Of a stretch of 64,000 nucleotides of DNA, positions 9,488 to 18,029 are shown piece after piece (positions within the stretch are counted from its first letter, which is position 1; the number at the start of each line of letters is the position of its first letter). A program made the position numbers and the translations under genes. The notes under the pieces were generated by a model. That model was not told the DNA's origin. It ran no database searches and saw nothing but the letters and a program-made list of their open reading frames with translations. This DNA is from Tunturibacter psychrotolerans (lineage in GTDB: Bacteria > Acidobacteriota > Terriglobia > Terriglobales > Acidobacteriaceae), in contig NZ_CP132942.1 of NCBI RefSeq assembly GCF_040359615.1, forward strand, positions 4,774,001 through 4,838,000, read 5' to 3'.

Positions 9488-9994
9488 TCAAGATAGTGAG
9501 CGCTTGAAAAATGCGCGCAAGATAAGCCAACACCCTGCCACAACCTCGACCGCGCTGAGCACGACAGCGCTAGAATTCCCAGCGGCTAAATATGCTCGAT
9601 ACTGAAAAAGCGTAGGCGACCCCACATAGAACAAGATCAGGCCAAGGCCAACGCCGAGAATTTTGCCAACTGCAATTGGCCTTCTCCCTGTTTTTTCCCG
9701 TTTAGCTGATATTTTTTTGAGTACAGTTCCGGCGACTCCAAAAACCACGATTCCACACGCCGCAAAAAAGCCGACAAGCAATCCCATAGAGGTGCCCAAT
9801 CCGCATTGACCATCCTGCTGGCCGGGCTTGCAATCGATAGCTCTGCCGCATCCATAACCAAGTAGCTGAGTAAAAATAGCCAAACTGAGAACAACAATCA
9901 GCTGTTGCCAGAGTTCCCCCTTGAGCCAGAACATACGCAACTTGAAGAAAATGGATGGTCGAGACTTATACTCCGGAGCATCCATCAATCCCAT
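9488..9994 (-). CDS. Hypothetical four-helix membrane protein
   Basis: A 168-residue integral membrane protein with four predicted transmembrane segments, around residues 30-50, 70-90, 110-130 and 138-160. Between the first two lies a Cys-containing loop (YGCGRAIDCKPGQQDGQC) likely facing the periplasm; four cysteines there could form disulphides. I do not recognise the family. Its ATG overlaps the TAA of the preceding inositol monophosphatase gene by one base (TAATG), so the two are translationally coupled. No enzymatic motif is seen. Confidence 0.65.
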   Translation of the reverse strand: MGLMDAPEYKSRPSIFFKLRMFWLKGELWQQLIVVLSLAIFTQLLGYGCGRAIDCKPGQQDGQCGLGTSMGLLVGFFAACGIVVFGVAGTVLKKISAKREKTGRRPIAVGKILGVGLGLILFYVGSPTLFQYRAYLAAGNSSAVVLSAVEVVAGCWLILRAFFKRSLS

Positions 9995-10866
9995 TATTCC
10001 GCCGCCATCCGTTTCGCCGCAAACTCCGCCGCCGAAGGAATCGCCGTCAACTCCCGCCCCGCAAACATCTCCGTAAACAGATGCACAATCTCCTTCTTAA
10101 TCAACCCATTCGTGACAAGAGTCTCGCGGCTATCCAGCGTGAACTTCCCTCCATCAAAGTGAGTCACCGTCCCCCCAGCCTCTTCCACCAGCAGATATCC
10201 CGCCGAAGTATCCCACGGATTCAGATTGAACTCCCAAAATCCGTCCAGCCGCCCCGCTGCCACATAAGCCATATCCAACGCCGCGCTCCCCGCCCTCCTC
10301 ACCCCATGCGACCGCAACGTAATCTCGTTATAGAAGTGAATATTCGGGCTCTCGTGCCGCTTCTTACTCGGAAAGCCAGTGGCCGTCAGCGACTCCTGCA
10401 GCGAAGCCGTCTTCGACACATGGATCTTCCGCCCATTCAGCCACGCGCCCTTCCCCCGCTCCGCCGAAAACATCTCATCCCGCAGTGGATCGTAGATCAC
10501 ACCCGCAGCCATCTCCCCATCCGCATCAGGCGCAAGCCCCGCCGAACGCTTCTCCAGCCCCAGCACCACGCAAAACGCCGGAAACCCATGCGCAAAGTTC
10601 GTCGTCCCATCCAGCGGATCGACATACCACCGATACTCGCTCTCCAACCCACTACGCGTCCCCTCTTCGCCATACACTCCATGCGTCGGAAACGCCGCCT
10701 TCAGCTTCTCCACAATCAACTGCTCGCTCGCCCGGTCGGCCTCTGTCACCAGGTCCACATCGCCTTTGTACTCGGTCGCCACACCCTTCGCATAAAAACC
10801 ACGCAGCAACGCCCCCGCCTGCCGTGCAATCCCCTCGGCAATATGCGCAAACTCAAACTTCTTCAC
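9994..10866 (-). CDS. suhB: Inositol monophosphatase family protein
   Basis: A Mg-dependent phosphatase of the inositol monophosphatase/SuhB family. The family metal motifs are present: YGEEGTRSG near residue 70, WYVDPLDGTTNFAHGFP near residue 85, and NPWDTSAGYLLVEEAGG near residue 220. I use the GTG at 10866 (MKKFEFAHIAEG) because GGGAGGG sits just upstream and a start there gives about 290 residues. Longer in-frame starts add an N-terminus unlike the family. The substrate may be inositol phosphate, a histidinol-phosphate type or another sugar phosphate. The symbol is by family resemblance only. Confidence 0.88.
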   Translation of the reverse strand: MKKFEFAHIAEGIARQAGALLRGFYAKGVATEYKGDVDLVTEADRASEQLIVEKLKAAFPTHGVYGEEGTRSGLESEYRWYVDPLDGTTNFAHGFPAFCVVLGLEKRSAGLAPDADGEMAAGVIYDPLRDEMFSAERGKGAWLNGRKIHVSKTASLQESLTATGFPSKKRHESPNIHFYNEITLRSHGVRRAGSAALDMAYVAAGRLDGFWEFNLNPWDTSAGYLLVEEAGGTVTHFDGGKFTLDSRETLVTNGLIKKEIVHLFTEMFAGRELTAIPSAAEFAAKRMAAE

Positions 10867-10982
10867 CGTAACCCTCCCATCGACCGCAACTGTCTCCAGT
10901 GCTATCGTTCCACCAGAGTATCCTGCGCCCGGCCCAGCCTGCCTCGAAACTCCGCTCGCTGAACTCACACCGAGGTCAAGAC

Positions 10983-11246
10983 ATGCCGAAATTCCTCATC
11001 GAACGCGACATTCCCGACGCCGGCCAACTCACCCCCGAGCAACTCCTCGCCATCTCCTCGAGCTCCTGCCGCACCCTTCGCGGCATGGACCCAGAAGTCC
11101 AGTGGATCACCTCCTTCGTCACCGCCGACAAGATCTACTGCATCTACATCGCACCCGACGAAGAGGTAATCCGCCGCAACGCCTTCGAAGGCGGCTTCCC
11201 CGCGAACACGATCACCCTCATCCAGAACACCATCGCCCCGGCATGA
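10983..11246 (+). CDS. DUF4242-like small protein
   Basis: An 87-residue protein resembling the DUF4242 family of small ferredoxin-like-fold proteins. It starts MPKFLIERDIPDAGQLT, close to the usual family opening, and continues with a strand pair around QWITSFVTADKIYCIYIAP. The ATG at 10983 has GAGGTCAAG upstream and is preferred over an earlier in-frame ATG that would overlap the divergent phosphatase gene. Some relatives have been called nickel-binding, but nothing here proves that. It converges with the VWFA gene at 11258, leaving only 11 bases. Confidence 0.72.
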   Translation: MPKFLIERDIPDAGQLTPEQLLAISSSSCRTLRGMDPEVQWITSFVTADKIYCIYIAPDEEVIRRNAFEGGFPANTITLIQNTIAPA

Positions 11247-11257
11247 CCGCATAACTG

Positions 11258-12316
11258 TCACCGCGCATCCGCGTAATACCCCGACCTGTAGCGAAGGTCA
11301 TACTTCCCCTTCAGCTCCGCATCGGCCATCCGCACCTTGATCTGCCGGAAAGAATTATCCGCTCCTCGCCGCGGCGCATAGTACCCCAACAAATACTGCG
11401 TCCTCAAGTCATCCGACACATGCGCAAACGCCGGCTCCAGGTCCTTCGGATCCACGACATAGTAGTACTTCCCACCCGTATCCTCCGCCATCTGAATCAA
11501 CGCATGCTCCCCGCCTTCATTCCTCCCCGCATCCGCATAGATCGGCACAATAATGATCGAGTACACCATCGCACCCGCCCTCTGCGCCTGCTCCAGCGCC
11601 TGCGTATACCGCGCCCCCTTCACCGTATCCCCGCCATCGGTGATCAGCACAATCACCCGCCGCCGCCCATTCGCAGCCGAGGTCCCCGCCAGCCTGTCCG
11701 ACGCCAGATAGATCGCGTCATACAACGCCGTAGCATCCCCATGCTGAATCTGATTCAGCCCAGCCTCAATCCTCTTCGGCTGATTCGTAAACGGCACAAT
11801 CTCTCGCACCACATCCGCGAACTCCATCAGATCCAACTCATCCTGCTCCCGCAGCAGCGCTCGCACAAAGTGCTTCGCCGCCTCCTTCTCCAGCCGCTCA
11901 CTGCTCAACACGGTCTCGCTCGCATCAATGGCAAGCACAATCGACAGCGGCGTCGTAGCCTCCTTCTCAAACACCGCGATCTTCTGCGGCTTCCCATCCT
12001 CTAGAATCTCGAAGTCATCCCTTCCCAGCCCACCCACCGGCGAACCCTTCGCATCGACCACGTTCAACGCCACATTCACCAACCGCGTCTCAACCTTGAT
12101 CGTCGGAAATCCACCCGTAGGAGATCCGCTCTGCGAGCCATTCGTCTTACCGCCCGTCTGCGTCACAACCACCGGCGGACTCACCACATCGTCCGGATCC
12201 TTCGGAGCCTGCGCTCCATCCACAGGAGGAGGTTCCCGCACCACCGGAGCCTGCGCAAGCAGATCCCCCCGCACAAACAGCAGCCCCGCACCTAACACGA
12301 GCCCCGACCACTTCAT
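11258..12316 (-). CDS. Secreted VWFA-related acidobacterial domain protein
   Basis: A second paralogue of the acidobacterial VWFA family, 352 residues with a signal peptide (MKWSGLVLGAGLLFVRGDLLA|QA). A Pro-rich and Gly/Ser-rich linker follows, then the family signature RLVNVALNVVDAKGSPVGGL. The MIDAS strand reads IVLAIDASETVLSS, that is D-x-S-x-T rather than D-x-S-x-S, so metal binding may be altered. VIVLITDGGDTVKG supplies the second metal loop. The C-terminus YDLRYRSGYYA matches the usual family end. The ATG overlaps the moaE stop by 4 bases (ATGA), an odd coupling to molybdopterin synthesis that is probably positional rather than functional. Confidence 0.87.
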   Translation of the reverse strand: MKWSGLVLGAGLLFVRGDLLAQAPVVREPPPVDGAQAPKDPDDVVSPPVVVTQTGGKTNGSQSGSPTGGFPTIKVETRLVNVALNVVDAKGSPVGGLGRDDFEILEDGKPQKIAVFEKEATTPLSIVLAIDASETVLSSERLEKEAAKHFVRALLREQDELDLMEFADVVREIVPFTNQPKRIEAGLNQIQHGDATALYDAIYLASDRLAGTSAANGRRRVIVLITDGGDTVKGARYTQALEQAQRAGAMVYSIIIVPIYADAGRNEGGEHALIQMAEDTGGKYYYVVDPKDLEPAFAHVSDDLRTQYLLGYYAPRRGADNSFRQIKVRMADAELKGKYDLRYRSGYYADAR

Positions 12317-12768
12317 CCCTGTCTCTCCGGCCCAGCAACCGCAATCTCATCAGGAAACGGCTCTCCATCCGCCCAGATAGCCCCATCCACAAACTGTTCC
12401 TTCTTCCATATCGGCACCGTCTTCTTCAACGTATCGATCAGCCACCGGCAAGCCTCAAACGCCGCGCCACGATGCGCCGAAGCCACCACAATCAGCACAC
12501 TCGTCTCCCCCACCACCAGCCGGCCCAGCCGATGCACCAGTGCCACCTCCCTCACGCCGAACCGCTCCACCGCCTCGTCCGCCAGCCCACGCATCTTCTC
12601 CAGCGCCATCTCCCGGTACGCTTCATAGTCCAGATAAAGCGTCTTCCTTCCCCGGGTATTATTCCGCACGATCCCGTCGAACACACACACCGCACCATCT
12701 TCGCCGGCCTTAATCTCCGCGACGATCTCCTCTGCCGCAATCACCTCATCCGTAATCTCAACCCGCAT
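12313..12768 (-). CDS. moaE: Molybdopterin synthase catalytic subunit MoaE
   Basis: The large subunit of molybdopterin synthase, which inserts two sulphurs carried by MoaD into precursor Z to make molybdopterin. The 151-residue protein from MRVEITDEV has the family core FDGIVRNNTRGRKTLYLDYEAY, HRLGRLVVGETSVLIVVAS and the active-site lysines in PIWKKEQF. The start at 12768 fits the normal N-terminus; an upstream in-frame start adds 11 basic residues. It follows moaD on the same strand but is separated from it by about 140 bases holding a dispersed repeat. Confidence 0.93.
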   Translation of the reverse strand: MRVEITDEVIAAEEIVAEIKAGEDGAVCVFDGIVRNNTRGRKTLYLDYEAYREMALEKMRGLADEAVERFGVREVALVHRLGRLVVGETSVLIVVASAHRGAAFEACRWLIDTLKKTVPIWKKEQFVDGAIWADGEPFPDEIAVAGPERQG

Positions 12769-12802
12769 CGACTTCCGTCTCCCAAACCTCACTGTCGCCA
12801 CT

Positions 12803-12885
12803 ACCCTTGCTTTTGCTCTTACCTTTGCTTTTGCCTTTGTATTTCTTGTTGTCAGCCCCGAAGGGGGATCTGTTGTTGCCGATGC
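12803..12885. repeat. Dispersed intergenic repeat between moaD and moaE
   Basis: Low-complexity pyrimidine-rich sequence made of CTTTGCTTTTGC-like units is followed by a short palindromic core (CCCCGAAGGGGGATCTG, near 12856-12872). A close relative of the core is in the dnaJ-grpE spacer at about 55898-55912. The element splits what would normally be a tightly packed moaD-moaE pair. Confidence 0.6.
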
Positions 12886-12906
12886 CTATCTTCCAGTTCC
12901 ACCAAC

Positions 12907-13152
12907 TCAGCCACCACTGACCGGGGGCAACAAAGCCACTTCATCTCCCTCCCCCAACACCATCTCTGCCCGCGCATACTCCTGATTTACCGCCACAGCC
13001 ATCGAATCCCAAATCTTCCCCGCCCCTGCATAACGCCCTCGACAAGCAGTAATCAAATCCGCCACCGAAGCTCCCTCCGCCAACACCATCTCCTCATCAC
13101 CCCGGCCAAAAGCATCCTTTAGCACACCAAAATAAAGAACTCGCACCCGCAT
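12907..13152 (-). CDS. moaD: Molybdopterin synthase sulphur carrier MoaD
   Basis: The small ubiquitin-like subunit of molybdopterin synthase. At 81 residues with the sequence MRVRVLYFGVLKDAFGRG at the start and LLPPVSGG at the end, it has the beta-grasp pattern and the C-terminal Gly-Gly that is adenylated by MoeB and converted to a thiocarboxylate. No long C-terminal extension is present, so it should be directly active. It lies upstream of moaE; a MoeB/ThiF-type enzyme that could activate it is at 35893. Confidence 0.93.
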   Translation of the reverse strand: MRVRVLYFGVLKDAFGRGDEEMVLAEGASVADLITACRGRYAGAGKIWDSMAVAVNQEYARAEMVLGEGDEVALLPPVSGG

Positions 13153-13268
13153 ATCCCATCAGAATACGCGAGCACGAGTCTTTGACGTCACCACAAGCTC
13201 AACATCACCGCCCCAGCGAGCAACTTCGCTCTTCCAGCAGCGATCACCTCCCAGGGCGACCGCCTAAC

Positions 13269-13655
13269 CTACGATTCTTTCGCCGCCTGATACCTCTCCA
13301 ACAGCTTTCTCCCCTTAACCGCCAGCTTCTTCGCCGCAGCCTCAGTCTTCGGAACCGCCTCACCCCACGCATGCGCGCTCAACGCCAGCCGCGTCGGCTG
13401 TCCATCCTTCACCATCGGCCCACGCGGATGCGTAAAGTGCCGCGTCAGAAACGATCCCTTCCTTCGCATCTTCTCCGGAGTATCCGCATTCCCCTTCACT
13501 CCGGGCTTCAGATTCGCCCCCTCAGTCTTCTTATAAAACTCCCGTCCAGCCGCAGTCAGTCCACCTTCAGGATCCCGCCCCTTCGCAGGCATCGACTTCG
13601 TCGCCGTCGTCTTCGGCGCACCCTTCTTCGCCACACTCTTCTTCATCGTTGCCAT
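13269..13655 (-). CDS. Small basic Lys/Ala-rich protein (DUF6321-like)
   Basis: A 128-residue, strongly basic protein. The first 25 residues are a Lys/Ala/Thr-rich tail resembling histone-like or nucleoid-associated extensions. The remainder contains GREFYKKTEGANLKPGVKG and RKGSFLTRHFTHPRGPMV, blocks I associate with the DUF6321 family found across soil bacteria. It has a good ribosome site (GAGGT). DNA or RNA binding is an inference from charge only. It is a single gene with inverted repeats on its upstream side. Confidence 0.65.
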   Translation of the reverse strand: MATMKKSVAKKGAPKTTATKSMPAKGRDPEGGLTAAGREFYKKTEGANLKPGVKGNADTPEKMRRKGSFLTRHFTHPRGPMVKDGQPTRLALSAHAWGEAVPKTEAAAKKLAVKGRKLLERYQAAKES

Positions 13656-13676
13656 AAAAAATTACCTCAAAGCATA

Positions 13677-13707
13677 AGAGCCACCCACAATCTTCACGGG
13701 TGGCTCT
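13677..13707 (-). terminator. Hairpin downstream of the 14335 reductase gene
   Basis: A 10-bp perfect inverted repeat pairs AGAGCCACCC (13677-13686) with GGGTGGCTCT (13698-13707) around an 11-base loop. It lies after the stop of the reductase gene read on the minus strand. The following T-tract is weak, so it may slow or end transcription or protect the 3' end. Confidence 0.5.
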
Positions 13708-13774
13708 CAACTTCGAATCGTATTCATACCCTCAACGGCGACCGCGCACCATCTGCATCACACAAAATCCGCAG

Positions 13775-14335
13775 TTACCGCACCGGCTCATAGTTCAGCA
13801 ACACGCTCCCATTGCCAAACACGCGATGCTTCGTCAGCTTCAGCCGCTGCTTCTCCTTCAACCCCTCGAACATCGTCCTGCCGCCACCCAGTGCAACCGG
13901 GATCACTGCAATCTGATACTCATCAATCAGCCCCGCTCCCGCCAGTTGTGCAACAATCGTCCCACTCCCGAAGATCACGATCCCTTCCCCGGCTTCCGCC
14001 TTCATCTTCCTCACCGCTTCCACCGGATCGCTCTTCACCAGCGTCGTATTCTTCCACTCCGCCTTCTCCATTGACTTCGAAAACACGACCTTCTTCGCGC
14101 CATTCATCCTCTCCGCGACCTCAGGCATCATCGCGGCCGCGACGGGCGTCGGCCAGAAGCCCACCATCAGGTCATACGTCTTCCTTCCAAACAAAAGCAT
14201 CCCGCCGCCTTTGGCATTTCCTCGCGTAAACTCATCCCACTCTGCGTCATCATTGCGAGCAAAGCTCATGTCACCCTTATCGTCCGCGATGTAGCCATCA
14301 AGCGACACATTGTTGAACACCATTACTGTCTGCAT
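13775..14335 (-). CDS. RibD/DHFR-like reductase
   Basis: A 186-residue protein with the dihydrofolate-reductase fold of the RibD C-terminal family. It begins VMVFNNVSLDGYIADDKG, then GGGMLLFGRKTYDLMVGFW, and later IVIFGSGTIVAQLAGAGLIDE and ALGGGRTMFEG, which form the NADPH-binding part. Such stand-alone proteins are common in soil bacteria and usually lack a known substrate; true folate reduction is unlikely. It has a strong ribosome site (GAGGAG). A second member of the family is at 18496, next to the YCII gene. Confidence 0.87.
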   Translation of the reverse strand: MQTVMVFNNVSLDGYIADDKGDMSFARNDDAEWDEFTRGNAKGGGMLLFGRKTYDLMVGFWPTPVAAAMMPEVAERMNGAKKVVFSKSMEKAEWKNTTLVKSDPVEAVRKMKAEAGEGIVIFGSGTIVAQLAGAGLIDEYQIAVIPVALGGGRTMFEGLKEKQRLKLTKHRVFGNGSVLLNYEPVR

Positions 14336-14405
14336 TCCACGCTCCTCAATCTCCGCCGTCCTCTTTGCCCGCGATTGTCCGTTCCCCTTTGTTTCTGCAA
14401 CTGCC

Positions 14406-14443
14406 GACCGAAGCTGCTCACGCCCTGGTGAGCAACTTCGGTC
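14406..14443. repeat. Long inverted repeat (strong hairpin)
   Basis: GACCGAAG-c-TGCTCAC pairs with GTGAGCA-a-CTTCGGTC around a 6-base loop, giving 15 paired positions with a single mismatch. It lies between the VOC gene (stop at 14471, minus strand) and the reductase gene. There is no T-run on either side, so it is either a factor-dependent end or an RNA-stabilising stem rather than a simple intrinsic terminator. Confidence 0.6.
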
Positions 14444-14470
14444 GAGAATCTCGTCTCAGCCCTTGAGGAA

Positions 14471-15265
14471 TTACTTAGGCCCAACCACCGCAAACAAAGC
14501 CCCCTGCGGATCGATTCCCTGAACAATCCAACTCCCGCCCGGAACCTCATGCGGCCCCATCAACACCTTGCCGCCCTTCTCCTTCACTCTTCCGGCCGCC
14601 GCATCCGCGCTGTCCACATTGAAGTAATAAATCCAACCCGGACGATTCGCCTGATCCTCAGCCGTCATCATTCCGCCCATCGTAGGACCATCCGCCGCGA
14701 ACATCTGATACACCCCCGACGGCCCCATATCCATCACCTCGGTCTTCTTCCAGCCGAACATTCCGGAGTAAAACTCGAACGCCGACTTCCCATCCACTGC
14801 ATGCAGCTCATGCCAGTTCGCAAAACCCGGTGTTGCGGGCGGCGGCTGCGGCGGCCTCTGCGCCCCTTCCTTCGCCTGAAACAACACAAACACCGTCCCC
14901 TGCGGATCCGCCACCACAGAAAACCGTCCAACGCTCGGAATCTCCCGCACCGGCCGATGCACCTTCCCCCCCGCCGCCTGCACTCGCTTCGTGTACTCGT
15001 CCACATCGTCCACGCCGAGGTAGCCGATCCATCCCGGCTTGTTCCCGCTCGCGAAGAAATCCTTCGGCATCGCCAACATTCCCGCAACCGGCACCTTGCC
15101 GGCCTTAAGAATCGTGTAAGGCTCCCCCGGAGTAATTCCGGGCTGCACATCGGCCTCCCATCCCACCACGCCGCGATAGAAAGCCTCCGCAGCCTTTGCA
15201 TCTGAAGTCACCAACTCATACCACACAAAGTTCGAGGGCCCGCCCTTCCCATTTTGAAGCGTCAT
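14471..15265 (-). CDS. VOC (glyoxalase-like) family protein, two domains
   Basis: A 264-residue protein with two vicinal-oxygen-chelate modules. The first begins GGPSNFVWYELVTSDAKAAE and the second near residue 145 with PGFANWHELHAVDGKSAFE. Each module repeats the aromatic-rich WYELxTxD motif and an ending block such as DPQGTVFVLFQ or DPQGALFAVVG. In this group the paired modules form one metal site. Relatives include hydroxylase-associated and antibiotic-resistance-like proteins, but the substrate is unknown. It sits in the same accessory patch as cupin and YCII genes. Confidence 0.88.
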   Translation of the reverse strand: MTLQNGKGGPSNFVWYELVTSDAKAAEAFYRGVVGWEADVQPGITPGEPYTILKAGKVPVAGMLAMPKDFFASGNKPGWIGYLGVDDVDEYTKRVQAAGGKVHRPVREIPSVGRFSVVADPQGTVFVLFQAKEGAQRPPQPPPATPGFANWHELHAVDGKSAFEFYSGMFGWKKTEVMDMGPSGVYQMFAADGPTMGGMMTAEDQANRPGWIYYFNVDSADAAAGRVKEKGGKVLMGPHEVPGGSWIVQGIDPQGALFAVVGPK

Positions 15266-15590
15266 CGTCTTCTCCTTTCGTTGATCGAACAGAAGTCACC
15301 GTTACGGTCTTCGCTAAACCGGCCGAGCCCAGCCAGCAACGAAGCACCGTCTTCAGAACTACGCAAGAACCCGAATCAAGTTCACTCCCAAAGAGCACAA
15401 ACTACGCCCGGGAAATTCTGCAGATCACCATACCCACTGGTAGGTACCTGGTCAAGGCCACACCCGATATCAGCTGCCACCTCCTGACACCGGAACTCCA
15501 GCGCTCCCCGCCGCCATTCTGCGACAGCAATCGCAAGAGGCCTCGCAACGTACCGAGACCGCAAGGATCTGAATGAGACGGAGGCAGTTG
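15266..15590. other. Intergenic stretch without a supported gene
   Basis: These 325 bases separate the VOC start from the cupin stop. Short open frames exist on both strands, but none has a good ribosome site, a recognisable domain or a sensible composition. The segment should hold the VOC promoter. I see no inverted repeat and no TGTCGA-type site here. It may be a degraded former gene. Confidence 0.5.
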
Positions 15591-16076
15591 CTACTTCGGT
15601 AGTGGCCCAAGAATATCGATCTGGTACTTGGCACAAAGGCGATTGAGCTTCTCCAAATCCGGCTTCGTCGGCTTCGGCAAGACCCGCTCTAGAGCAGGCT
15701 CTGCCATCTCTTCCATCATTCCGACGAACCCAGTTCCCGGAGTCGCCAGGATCAGCATAGTCGCGGGAACAGAACCACTCGCACGAATTCCGTGAGGAAT
15801 TCCCCGTGGCAGAAACATATACCCTCCCGGTCCGACGACCGTCTTCACACCATCGCAGATAAACGTGTACTCCCCGTCCAGCACATAGAAAGCTTCATCT
15901 TCGACATGATGAAGATGGTAGGGAGTGGCATGGCCCGGCGCTGCAATCTGATACACCATCGAGAAGGCTCCGCCGGTTGACTCCGTTGTCGCTTTGACGA
16001 TGCACAGATTGTTGAGGAACCAGAACGCAGGTCCTTCTGCCTCGGCAACACTTCGCGGTAAAAGTCCGGTCAACAC
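15591..16076 (-). CDS. Cupin-domain protein
   Basis: A single-domain cupin of about 161 residues. Motif 1 reads HLHHVEDEAFYVLDG with the metal-binding His-x-His and Glu, and motif 2 reads GPGGYMFLPRGIPHGI with the second His. This resembles quercetin 2,3-dioxygenase-type and related small cupins, but the reaction is not predictable. I favour the GTG at 16076 because GGAGAG lies 4-5 bases upstream; the longer TTG start at 16088 has no ribosome site. It neighbours other small accessory enzymes. Confidence 0.82.
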   Translation of the reverse strand: MLTGLLPRSVAEAEGPAFWFLNNLCIVKATTESTGGAFSMVYQIAAPGHATPYHLHHVEDEAFYVLDGEYTFICDGVKTVVGPGGYMFLPRGIPHGIRASGSVPATMLILATPGTGFVGMMEEMAEPALERVLPKPTKPDLEKLNRLCAKYQIDILGPLPK

Positions 16077-16171
16077 AGTTCTCTCCAAACGGTAGATAGA
16101 TTATGAATCACCATGAGTGATCTTATCCCCCAGCCGAACGAGGCGTGGTGAGAGAAGCCACGCGCCTTTCC

Positions 16172-16573
16172 TCATCGCGCGGCGACCTTTCCCCGTCGCT
16201 GCTCGCTCTCCTGAATCATTCCACTCATATCGAAAGTTGGATGTATCTCGAATAGCGTCCCATACTTCAGTGACGGATGCTGCGACATGAGCTGAATGGC
16301 ATGATTCATGTCTCGTGCCTCAAGCATGAGAATGCCGCCGAGCTGTTCCTTGGTCTCCGCATAGGGACCGTCAGTCGTCGCCACTTTCCCTTTCTTCCAA
16401 TACACGGTCAACGCAGTTTCCTCAGGCTGAAGAGCTTCTCCCCCAACAAAGTGCCCGTTGGCGCGCAGATAATCGTCATACACAAAACATTCGTCGAACA
16501 TCGCGTTTCGCTCGTCCGCGGTCATGCTCGCGTGTTTTGCTGGCTCGTAGTATCCCAGACAGATGTATTTCAT
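16172..16573 (-). CDS. YCII/DGPF-domain protein
   Basis: A 133-residue protein of the YCII-related (DGPF) family, dimeric ferredoxin-like-fold proteins of unknown reaction typically linked to ECF42 sigma factors. The name-giving motif is present as TDGPYAETKEQLGG, followed by the LEARDMNHAIQLMSQHP helix. The ATG at 16573 has an AGGAGAGG ribosome site; a longer in-frame start adds 18 basic residues with no support. It has its own promoter-like sequence at 16634-16659 and lies 100 bases downstream of the sigma gene. Confidence 0.9.
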   Translation of the reverse strand: MKYICLGYYEPAKHASMTADERNAMFDECFVYDDYLRANGHFVGGEALQPEETALTVYWKKGKVATTDGPYAETKEQLGGILMLEARDMNHAIQLMSQHPSLKYGTLFEIHPTFDMSGMIQESEQRRGKVAAR

Positions 16574-16633
16574 TGGACCTCTCCTCTTGTTGGCTAGCGG
16601 CGGAACCTTGCGCGCTGGATTGTTCACCCTATA

Positions 16634-16659
16634 GTCGTCGAGCGTAGAGAAAATCGACA
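16634..16659 (-). promoter_or_regulatory. Candidate ECF42-type promoter
   Basis: On the minus strand TGTCGA (16659-16654) is followed after exactly 16 bases by CGAC (16637-16634). This agrees with the TGTCGA / CG(A/T)C pattern I recall for ECF42 sigma factors. It lies 60-85 bases upstream of the YCII gene start at 16573. A matching site precedes the second YCII gene. Confidence 0.6.
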
Positions 16660-16671
16660 GAGCCAGTTCTT

Positions 16672-17919
16672 CTAAATCAACTCCTGCAGCCGCCCCGCGA
16701 GAAAACGGCGCTCCGGCTCCTGCCCCGCCAGGGCCAGCGCCCTCTCATACGAAGCACGGGCCTCCGAAAGCCGTCCCAGTCTGCGACACAAATCCGCGCG
16801 AGCAGAATGCGCGAGGTGATAATTGGCGAGTTCCTCGCGCGCCAGCAAGCCATCAATGAGACGTAAACCCTGCTCTGGACCTTCGCACATCGCGACGGCA
16901 ACTGCGCGGTTCAGTTCCACCACCGGAGATGGGTGAATACGAAGCAGCCCGTCGTAGAGCAGCGTGATCTGGCGCCAGTCCGTGGACGCCGTCGAGGTAG
17001 CCTCAGCGTGAACTGCCGCAATGGCCGCCTGCAGGGTGTAGGTACCGAAACGGCGCGATGCAAGAGCGTTCGCCGTAAGCGAGATGCCCTCCGCGATCTG
17101 ATCCCTGTTCCACAACAACCGATCCTGCTGCTCCAGCAAAATCAGTTCTCCCTCCGCAGAGCTTCGCGCAACGCGACGCGACTCCTGCAGCAGCATCAGC
17201 CCCAGCAGGCCCATCACCTCGGGTTCCGGAAGGAGGTCAACGAGCAGTCTACCCAGGCGGATCGCCTCGCGGCTCAGCTCGGCTCCCGTTGCCACCGCCG
17301 AATAACCCGCATTGAAGACCAGGTACACCACCTGAAGCACGGCCCCTAATCTTGCCGATAACTCTTGCGACAAGGGCACTTGGTAAGGAATCGCCTTATC
17401 GCGGATGACGGCTTTCGCGCGAACGATACGTTGTGCCAGCGTCGCCGGCGTAACGAGAAACGCCCGGGCAATCTCCTCTGTTGGCAGGCCGCAGACTTCA
17501 CGCAGTGTAAGCGCAATCTGTCCCTCCGGTGGCAGCGCGGGATGGCAACACGTGAAGATGAGACGTAGTCGATCGTCCTCGATCTCCTCTTCCTGCGACG
17601 CTTCGTTGATGCGTGCTTCGTTCATCTGCGCTTCAAGGTGCAGCGCAAGATCTTTCTCTACTCCGTCAAAGCGCGTCCGTCGCCGTATTCCGTCAATGGC
17701 CTTGAAGCGCGCGGCTGAAATCAGCCAGGGGCGCGGTTTTTCCGGTATGCCGTCGTGTGGCCATCTGTCCAAAGCGGTGGCAAAGGCCTCGTGCATCGCC
17801 TCTTCGGCGAGATCAAGATCGCCGAGAAGGCCCACCAGTGTAGCCAGAATCCTGCCCGATTCACACCGGTAAAGAGTCTCAATGATCCTGCTCAGATCTT
17901 CGGGCGCATTCAGCGGCAT
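16672..17919 (-). CDS. ECF42-type RNA polymerase sigma factor with C-terminal extension
   Basis: A 415-residue sigma factor. The N-terminal 180 residues hold region 2 (LDLAEEAMHEAFATALDRW, PRPWLISAARFKAIDGIRR) and region 4 (LTLREVCGLPTEEIARAFLV, with TLAQRIVRAKAVI). The remaining 230 residues form the large helical TPR-like extension (DUF6596 type) that defines ECF42 and replaces a separate anti-sigma factor. Relatives are genetically linked to DGPF/YCII genes and act on their promoters. Here two such genes flank it, each with a fitting promoter. The ATG at 17919 is preferred over an upstream TTG. Confidence 0.9.
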   Translation of the reverse strand: MPLNAPEDLSRIIETLYRCESGRILATLVGLLGDLDLAEEAMHEAFATALDRWPHDGIPEKPRPWLISAARFKAIDGIRRRTRFDGVEKDLALHLEAQMNEARINEASQEEEIEDDRLRLIFTCCHPALPPEGQIALTLREVCGLPTEEIARAFLVTPATLAQRIVRAKAVIRDKAIPYQVPLSQELSARLGAVLQVVYLVFNAGYSAVATGAELSREAIRLGRLLVDLLPEPEVMGLLGLMLLQESRRVARSSAEGELILLEQQDRLLWNRDQIAEGISLTANALASRRFGTYTLQAAIAAVHAEATSTASTDWRQITLLYDGLLRIHPSPVVELNRAVAVAMCEGPEQGLRLIDGLLAREELANYHLAHSARADLCRRLGRLSEARASYERALALAGQEPERRFLAGRLQELI

Positions 17920-18029
17920 GCATGCCAAACTAGCAAACGGACAGAATCAGCACAACTGGCTCGCCAATGCGCTCATGGGGGACGCCTTGTACGAGACAAA
18001 ATTCCAGGAAATAGATTTTTCCGACGGCT

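Noticed and set aside
10485-10871. Long Pro/Ser/Arg-rich frames antisense to real genes, here opposite the phosphatase gene
   Set aside because: They are shadow frames produced by the strong third-position GC bias; similar ones lie opposite most genes in the window.
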